Positions 59,096 through 64,000 of a stretch of DNA of 64,000 nt are shown piece by piece. Position 1 is the first letter of the stretch; each line of letters opens with the position of its first letter. The position numbers were made by a program, and so were the translations under genes. The notes under the pieces are model-generated. The model ran no database searches, had not been told where the DNA came from, and saw only the letters and a program-made list of their open reading frames with translations. Source of the DNA: Pseudomonas synxantha BG33R (GTDB lineage: Bacteria; Pseudomonadota; Gammaproteobacteria; Pseudomonadales; Pseudomonadaceae); the NCBI RefSeq assembly GCF_000263715.2, contig NZ_CM001514.1:4157674-4221673 (forward strand), in the 5' to 3' direction.

Positions 59096-61320
59096 GCACT
59101 CTAAACACCCAGAACATCGAAACCGCCGATGTAATCGTCGTGGGCGCCGGCATGGCCGGCAGCGTCATGGCCTATCAGTTGGGCCTGGCTGGCTTGAAAG
59201 TGCTGGTGCTCGAGTCGGGCCCGGCGATACCGCCCAACCGCAGCGAGTACCTGGAGCGCTTCTACACGGCCGTGCTCAAGGCGCCCGAGTCGCCCTACCC
59301 ACCGGAGCAGTCCGAGCAGACCCCAGCCAAACAGTTCGCCCCGCGAGCGACTATCCAGGACTTGATCACCGCCGGCAGCGACGACCCGAACAAGGTGCAG
59401 AAGAGCTACCTGGTACAAACGGGCAAGCAACTGTTCGCCAGCACCTACGAGCGGGTAGGCGGCGGTACCATGTGGCACTGGATGGGCACGGCCCTGCGCC
59501 TGTTGCCCAACGACTTTCGTATGCAAAGCAAGTACAAGGTCGGGGTCGACTGGCCGATCAGCTACGACGACCTGCAGACTGCCTACTGCCGCGCCGAGGA
59601 AGAGATGGGCGTGTCCGCTGATGTGGCGTCGCAGACCTACCTGGGCGTGACCTTCCCGCAGGGCTATCAATACAGCATGCACGGCATCCCGCCGTCGTTG
59701 GTCGACCAGGGCGTGGGCAAAGCCGTCGATGGCACGCAGTACCAGGGCATCACCCTAAAAGTGCGGCAAACTCCAGCCGGGCGCAACTCGCAGAACGACA
59801 ACGGTCGCCGGGTATGCGCCGGCAACACCAGCTGCACGCCGATCTGCCCGATCCAGGCCAAGTACGACGCCACCGTGACCATGGCCAAGGCACTGGATAC
59901 CGGCAACGTGCGGATCCTCTACCAGTGCGTGGCGAGCAAGGTGCAGGTCGATGCCCATGGGGTCACGGGGATCGATTTCATCCAGTACCAGAACAACGGC
60001 ACGCAACAGAACGGCACGGCTCAGGGCAAGCGCTACGTGATCGCCGCCCATGCGATCGAAACGCCGAAGCTTCTGCTCAACTCGACCAGCCCGGACAGAC
60101 CCAACGGCGTGGCCAACAGCAGCGGCCAGGTCGGCAAGTCGTTGGCCGACCACCCGGTGTACCTGGCCTGGGGCCTGATGCCCGAAGGCAAGCCGCTGTT
60201 CCCGTTCCGTGGGCCGTTGTCCACCTCGGGGATCGAAGACATGCGCGATGGCCCGTTCCGCAGCCAGCGTGCCGCCTGGCGTATCGAGATCGGCAACGAG
60301 GGCTGGAATTGGTCGGCGAATGATCCGTACGCCACGGTCTGCGATTTCATCGACGGCACCAACAAAGGTGGCGCCAACCCTGATAAAAAGACGTTGTCCG
60401 GCGTGGAGCTGGTGCGCCAGCTCAACAGCGTGCTGACCCGCCAGTTCCGTCTGGCCTTCTTGATCGAGCAGGTCGAGAAAGACCCCGACAAAGCGCTGTG
60501 CCGGGTAGAGAGAGCCAAGGGGTTCACCGACGGCTTGGGCCTGACCAGGCCGCAGATCGCCTACGAACTGTCCGACTACACCAAGGAGGGCTTCAAGCAG
60601 GCGCGCCTGGCCGCCACGCATATCATCACCAAGCTGATGGGCGCCACCGAACTGACCAACCTGAACCCCAAGCTCGACCCAAAGCTCGGCGCGCAAACGA
60701 TGTTCGAATACGACCACCAGAACTACGCGTTTTACGGTGCTGGCCACCTGATGGGCACCTACCGCATGGGCTCGGACCGCAGATATTCGGTGGTGGACAA
60801 GGACCAGCGCAGTTGGGACCACCCCAACCTGTTCCTGGTCGGCGACGGCGTGTTCCCCTCCACCGGCACCGCCAACCCGACCCTGACCATCACTGCGCTG
60901 ACCTTCCAGGCCGCCGACGTGGTCGCCAGCGATCTGCTCAAGCGTACCGTGCAGGTGCAGGCCAACCAGGCCTGGCAAGGCACCGGCGTGCAGGTCAACG
61001 GGCATAGCTGGCAACTGGCGGTGTGCACCGGTGGGCAGTGGACGGCCAACCCGGGCACCGGCATGGTCGGCGCGGCGGGCCACCCAGGCCTGACCGCCAA
61101 ACCCGGCTATACCTTGCCCGGTCAACCGGAAGGCGCGTTGATCGGGCGTATCGGCCCCAGCGGCGCGCCGTTCCTGGTGGGCAACCAGGCGCAATTGCCG
61201 CGTGGCCAGCAGGGAGAGCTGCAATTGTGCATCAACGACGATCTGGCCGGGCGCTACGGGGCTGGCCTGAGCGATAACAGGGGCAGCCTGTCGGTGGAGG
61301 TGCGTTTCGGGACGGTGTAG
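59092..61320 (+). CDS. GMC-family FAD oxidoreductase with C-terminal LecA-like lectin domain
   Basis: 742 residues from ATG 59092. FAD motif VVGAGMAGSVMAYQLG (about 16-31), GGGTMWHWMGTALRLLP, the Cys-bearing GNTSCTPICPIQAKYD and a C-terminal GDGVFPSTGTANPTLTITAL close a complete GMC dehydrogenase (about 1-615). The last 120 residues differ: WQGTGVQVNGHSWQLAV, GQWTANPG, GHPG, GALIGRIGPSG, INDDLAGRYG and DNRGSLSVEV follow the PA-IL/LecA galactose-lectin pattern, including the Asp of its calcium site. Probably oxidises a sugar or alcohol with the cytochrome at 57259 as partner. No signal peptide is visible. Confidence 0.88.
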   Translation: MSTLNTQNIETADVIVVGAGMAGSVMAYQLGLAGLKVLVLESGPAIPPNRSEYLERFYTAVLKAPESPYPPEQSEQTPAKQFAPRATIQDLITAGSDDPNKVQKSYLVQTGKQLFASTYERVGGGTMWHWMGTALRLLPNDFRMQSKYKVGVDWPISYDDLQTAYCRAEEEMGVSADVASQTYLGVTFPQGYQYSMHGIPPSLVDQGVGKAVDGTQYQGITLKVRQTPAGRNSQNDNGRRVCAGNTSCTPICPIQAKYDATVTMAKALDTGNVRILYQCVASKVQVDAHGVTGIDFIQYQNNGTQQNGTAQGKRYVIAAHAIETPKLLLNSTSPDRPNGVANSSGQVGKSLADHPVYLAWGLMPEGKPLFPFRGPLSTSGIEDMRDGPFRSQRAAWRIEIGNEGWNWSANDPYATVCDFIDGTNKGGANPDKKTLSGVELVRQLNSVLTRQFRLAFLIEQVEKDPDKALCRVERAKGFTDGLGLTRPQIAYELSDYTKEGFKQARLAATHIITKLMGATELTNLNPKLDPKLGAQTMFEYDHQNYAFYGAGHLMGTYRMGSDRRYSVVDKDQRSWDHPNLFLVGDGVFPSTGTANPTLTITALTFQAADVVASDLLKRTVQVQANQAWQGTGVQVNGHSWQLAVCTGGQWTANPGTGMVGAAGHPGLTAKPGYTLPGQPEGALIGRIGPSGAPFLVGNQAQLPRGQQGELQLCINDDLAGRYGAGLSDNRGSLSVEVRFGTV

Positions 61321-61455
61321 GCGTTGGCGTAGCAACCCCGCAGTGCTGCGGCGAGGCCGCAGTGTTGTGCGGTTGCTCTCTCAATCCCGTCACTTACAAG
61401 CTATCGGCCACGCCTAACGCCGTGAGCCATTGCCATTGCCATTGCAGCCAGTGCC

Positions 61456-61902
61456 TCAGAAACCGCCAAGCCGCATGATATGAGTCGCCTGAGCATCATC
61501 TGTTCGCTTGAAGCCACAGCGCTCATAAAAGGCGCTTCCTTCAACCGTATCCGTGAAAAGACGCACGACCTGAAACCTGAGAGCGGCACGTTCAACAAGC
61601 GCCTTTACCAGCGTCTGTCCGACGTGTTGCCCCCTTGACGAAGCGGCGACGTACATCCGTCGCAGTCTGGCCACATTATTTTCAGCATAGGGATCAACTG
61701 AAAGACCTCCGATGCCTATCAGTTGCTGATTCAAATAGGCCGCCATCAGACACTCGCCTGGTGCATCAAAGCGGTTTGCTCCAGAGTGCCATTCGTTAAT
61801 CAGACGAGTGAGGAACCTGAAACCCTCCCCAACGGCTTCCTTTTCCAGCGCTTGTATCTGGCGCGGAAGGTGTGTGATCCGTTGAACCTCATATCGTTTC
61901 AT
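61456..61902 (-). CDS. GNAT-family N-acetyltransferase
   Basis: 148 residues from ATG 61902 (MKRYEVQRITHLP); the longer frame reads through repeat copy B, so its first 55 codons are not real. Motif A RLRRMYVAASSRGQHVGQTLVKALVE and the C-terminal GSAFYERCGFKRT are typical. Substrate unknown. It lies inside the segment bracketed by the 102-bp repeats. Confidence 0.85.
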   Translation of the reverse strand: MKRYEVQRITHLPRQIQALEKEAVGEGFRFLTRLINEWHSGANRFDAPGECLMAAYLNQQLIGIGGLSVDPYAENNVARLRRMYVAASSRGQHVGQTLVKALVERAALRFQVVRLFTDTVEGSAFYERCGFKRTDDAQATHIMRLGGF

Positions 61903-61978
61903 CCATCCCTGCCTCCAATATGAACCTCGTTCAATGCTAACAATTTCGTTTGAGGTGATGAACACTGCAAGGTCACTC

Positions 61979-62080
61979 CTGTAAGAGCGAGCTTGCTCGC
62001 GAAAACCCCAAACGATCACGCAGCGCCTGAAGGCAAAATCCGATTCCCCTGCCGCACCTTGCTCCATTGCCTACGCGTGC
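61979..62080. repeat. 102-bp direct repeat, copy B
   Basis: CTGTAAGAGCGAGCTTGCTC... to GCGTGC; matches copy A (56985-57086) at 96 of 102 bases. It sits upstream of a minus-strand gene (GNAT) as copy A sits upstream of the nucleotidyltransferase gene. Confidence 0.9.
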
Positions 62081-62264
62081 GTCAGAATCCGCCGGCTTGT
62101 GCGCTGAGGTGGCCGTCTCTAAGGTGGCTCGGTCGCTGAATTGTTCAGTGATCGGGTTTAGTAGCCTGAGCTTGGGTATCGATAAGTGCATGAGTTTCAC
62201 CAATCAGACGGTGTCTGTGCTTGATGGTGGCTGTGCGTAGGGCGTCTTCGGGCGCGCCGGCTTT

Positions 62265-62348
62265 AGATATCCACCGGTCTACTAACCTGCGTACAGCTGC
62301 CACCCACTGTTTAGTAGCGGAAAGGTGGTGGCCTCACTCTGGATGTCT
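62265..62348 (+). ncRNA. Structured 5' leader with possible pseudoknot, upstream of DUF6124-type gene
   Basis: Closing stem: AGATATCCA (62265-62273) with TGGATGTCT (62340-62348), one G-U pair. Inside, CTACTAAC (62279-62286) can pair with GTTTAGTAG (62309-62317, one bulge), and GCCACC (62299-62304) with GGTGGC (62327-62332); these two cross, forming an H-type pseudoknot. The 3' arm of the closing stem contains GGA, the only Shine-Dalgarno-like bases before ATG 62353. Similar ACCGGTCT...AACC...GCCACC leaders precede small DUF3077/DUF6124 genes in Pseudomonas, from memory. Confidence 0.6.
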
Positions 62349-62352
62349 ACTC

Positions 62353-62586
62353 ATGTCAAAAGCAGATTCAACAACGCTTTTCGCCGTTGCCCCCAACGCC
62401 AGCAACGAAACCCTCATCACCAACAGCTATGAAACCTTCACCAGCGTCAGCACCCTGCTGCTCGACCTGTCCGAAGACCTCAACGGCAAACACCGCGACA
62501 TCGCCCTCGCCATCCACCAACTGAGCGAACTGGGCGTACTGCTTACCGCCAGACTCCTCGACCGCGAAGTGCCGTGCCCTGGCTGA
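62353..62586 (+). CDS. DUF6124-family small protein
   Basis: 77 residues from ATG 62353 (MSKADSTTLFAVAPNASNE). LFAVAPNASNETLITNSYETFTS and HRDIALAIHQLSELGVLLTARLL match the DUF6124/DUF3077-type proteins common in Pseudomonas, though it lacks the usual 40-residue N-terminal part. Predicted all-helical, cytoplasmic, function unknown. It follows a structured leader that can hide its ribosome site. Confidence 0.78.
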   Translation: MSKADSTTLFAVAPNASNETLITNSYETFTSVSTLLLDLSEDLNGKHRDIALAIHQLSELGVLLTARLLDREVPCPG

Positions 62587-62589
62587 TGA

Positions 62590-62757
62590 TCAGTTCTTCA
62601 ATTCATTAGGCCGATGACTCGCCGCGTCGTTGTAAGCCATATACAACGACTCGGCGATTTGGCGCTTGATGACTTTGGTGGATTCAGCCTCGGCACAAAA
62701 CCCTCTGCGATGACGAGAGCGGCGACTGCTTTCGGCCCAGAGTGTGTAAATACTTAG
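62590..62757 (-). pseudogene. Possible gene remnant, unrecognised
   Basis: A minus-strand frame ending at the TCA (stop) of 62590-62592 reads ...FCAEAESTKVIKRQIAESL-YMAYNDAASHRPNELKN, protein-like in composition but with no start codon and a stop not far upstream. It may be the tail of a decayed gene. The rest of 62758-62833 shows nothing. Confidence 0.25.
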
Positions 62758-62833
62758 CAGAAACGTGCGGCACTAAGGTAAAGCTAGTCTGTAGGGCTCA
62801 AACCGAAGGGATGCCGTCGAATGACGGGATATT

Positions 62834-63073
62834 CTAGAACCAGTGTGCGTGCATTTTCGAAAGAAATTCAGGGGTAATCGGCAGACTGGATGCTGAACCG
62901 ATGACCGAGTCGATCCCGCACTTCGGACACAGAGCGGTGCTATCTAGATCAACCCACTCAGTGATTTCTGAGGGCGAAAACACACCTAAGCAGTAAAAAC
63001 AGCCACAGTGATCGCTTCCTTCAATTTGAGTACGGTGATTTGTAGAAAATAGGTGCGCTGAAATCACATCCAT
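62834..63073 (-). CDS. Small zinc-ribbon-like cytoplasmic protein (79 aa)
   Basis: Start ATG 63073 (MDVISAHLFSTNHRTQ) has AAGGA seven bases upstream; the ATG at 63106 does not. CGCFYC and ALCPKCGID supply two CxxC pairs, a probable zinc ribbon, with EITEWVDLDSTALCPKCGIDSVIG recalling a family of bacterial cytoplasmic proteins of unknown function. It stands alone. Confidence 0.75.
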   Translation of the reverse strand: MDVISAHLFSTNHRTQIEGSDHCGCFYCLGVFSPSEITEWVDLDSTALCPKCGIDSVIGSASSLPITPEFLSKMHAHWF

Positions 63074-63183
63074 GGGCAGGTCCTTAAGCTCCAAATTTAC
63101 TAGCATTACTTTCTTGCATCAGAGTACATCAAGAGTCTTCCAACGTTGCTACGATTGCCCAAAGTGATAACGGAGGATTGCCT

Positions 63184-63519
63184 ATGAAACGTTTCATCCA
63201 AGGTGACTATCGCGGACAAAGCACCCTGCTTCCCGAAGCCTTGACGACTACGTCAGTGATACCAATCCGGTTCGCGTAGTCGACGTCTTTGTCGACGAAC
63301 TCGACTTAGTCAATTTGGGGTTTGATAGCGCTATTCCTGCTGATACAGGCCGACCTGGTTATCACCCTGCGATCCTGCTGAAGATCTACATCTACGGCTA
63401 TCTCAACCGAATTCAGTCGAGCCGGCGCTTGGAGCGAGAAGCCCAGCGTAACGTTGAATTGATGTGGCTGACCGGGCGTTTGATTCCAATCGAAAAGGGG
63501 ACGGATTTATTTTCCTAGA
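63184..63519 (+). pseudogene. IS1182-type transposase fragment, frameshifted and truncated
   Basis: Starts MKRFIQGDYRGQSTLLPEAL behind GGAGG. One base is missing near 63245 (TTGACGACTAC where TTGGACGACTAC would keep frame), after which the second frame reads DDYVSDTNPVRVVDVFVDEL...GRPGYHPAILLKIYIYGYLNRIQSSRRLEREAQRN-, the IS1182 N-terminal domain. It breaks off at MWLTGRLIP and runs into a hairpin; the DDE catalytic core is absent. Not functional. Confidence 0.9.
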
Positions 63520-63538
63520 AATAAATCCGTCCCCTTTT
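63493..63538. repeat. Long perfect hairpin (GGGGACGGATTTATTT type)
   Basis: AAAAGGGGACGGATTTATTT (63493-63512), loop TCCTAG, and its exact complement (63519-63538): a 20-bp stem. This motif is widely seen near REP-associated (Y1) transposase genes. It sits exactly where the IS1182 fragment stops. Confidence 0.88.
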
Positions 63539-63573
63539 CCACTCTTTTAGACAAGCAGAAACAAGTATTCAGC

Positions 63574-64000
63574 TTACTGTCTGTGACGTGCAACCCGCAG
63601 CAGTCGGCCGCTGAGGCGCAGGCCGTCACGCATATTCAACCCCATTAATGCGAGATTGGTGGCCCCTGCGATCAGTTCGATTACCTGTACGAGGTAAAAA
63701 CGCGTATCGAAGCTTCCCGCCGACGCCCATTGGTTAAGCACAATGGCGCACGGCATCAGAACCAGCAGGCCATTGGCGGCAATGAATGGCATACGTTTCT
63801 TCTTCAAAGCGACCAGTCGTCCTTGTCGTTTCCGACTCATTAGCACTCCACTTGCACCGGTCGCAATCATTGTCGGTACCAGTATCCAAAGCCCGGGACT
63901 CACGATCAGGTGCTTGAGTGAGGCTATCGAATGTCCGGATCCGATGAGCTCGACAAAAATAGTCGACAGAAAAAAGGTGGCGATGCACATCAGTGCAAGC
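63574..64000 (-). CDS. Four-helix membrane protein, 5' end outside window
   Basis: At least 138 residues from an ATG at 63990, but the frame stays open and hydrophobic (Leu-Ala-Leu) to base 64000, so the true start is probably outside. Four helices: MCIATFFLSTIFVELIG, SPGLWILVPTMIATGASGVLM, FIAANGLLVLMPCAIVLNQW and FYLVQVIELIAGATNLALMG, with a basic RKRQGRLVALKKKR cytoplasmic loop. Conserved-looking inner-membrane protein, function unknown. Confidence 0.75.
   Translation of the reverse strand, partial: LALMCIATFFLSTIFVELIGSGHSIASLKHLIVSPGLWILVPTMIATGASGVLMSRKRQGRLVALKKKRMPFIAANGLLVLMPCAIVLNQWASAGSFDTRFYLVQVIELIAGATNLALMGLNMRDGLRLSGRLLRVARHRQ

Overview
The window is Pseudomonas DNA, most likely from the P. 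fluorescens group. The gene order metZ-purF-cvpA-dedD-folC-accD-trpF-truA-fimV-asd-leuB-leuD-leuC is a Pseudomonas core arrangement, the chromosome is GC-rich, and the intergenic spaces hold paired REP elements of the two kinds known from P. fluorescens (cores GGGAGGGGGCTTGCTCCCGA and GGGAGCTGGCTTGCCTGCGA).

Layout. (1) 1-6155: an AT-richer mobile island ending at a tRNA-Val(GAC). It carries the end of a tyrosine recombinase, a chain of overlapping small genes leading into a P-loop helicase-like protein with a C-terminal helix-turn-helix, two more small likely DNA-binding genes, two tiny cargo genes, a cluster of six GTGAACG motifs and an inverted copy of the tRNA 5' end. (2) 6340-13062: a gamma-glutamylputrescine-oxidase-like gene, a three-gene periplasmic molybdenum hydroxylase operon with a triheme cytochrome c, and tRNA-Asp, tRNA-Asp and tRNA-Val(UAC). 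(3) 13170-31616: the core biosynthetic block (methionine, purine, folate, fatty acid, tryptophan and leucine biosynthesis, tRNA pseudouridylation, FimV), nearly all on the minus strand. (4) 31757-46924: a LysR regulator, a five-PAS GGDEF-EAL protein, dusC, a thioesterase, a TetR regulator, a tandemly duplicated tRNA-Glu/tRNA-Ala pair, gltX, uvrB, an aromatic aminotransferase, and a LysR/succinate-semialdehyde dehydrogenase pair. (5) 46942-56303: a protealysin-like protease with its emfourin-type inhibitor and a divergent nuclease, a cobalamin riboswitch with a BtuFCD-type importer, a large dispersed palindrome, then a GNAT, esterase, TspO and ChrA. (6) 56371-64000: accessory DNA with a GMC oxidoreductase module bracketed by 102-bp direct repeats, a structured RNA leader before a DUF6124-type gene, a broken IS1182-type transposase ending in a long hairpin, and a membrane protein cut by the window edge.

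Most worth a second look: the compact tRNA-Val island (replication/satellite-like content, mismatched tRNA acceptor stem, GTGAACG cluster); the GMC oxidoreductase with a C-terminal LecA-like lectin domain; and the pseudoknot-capable leader at 62265-62348, whose closing stem covers the only Shine-Dalgarno-like bases of the next gene.

Start codons were moved inward from the longest open frame where homology, a ribosome site or gene overlap favoured it; each case is noted. All family assignments come from reading motifs, not from searches.
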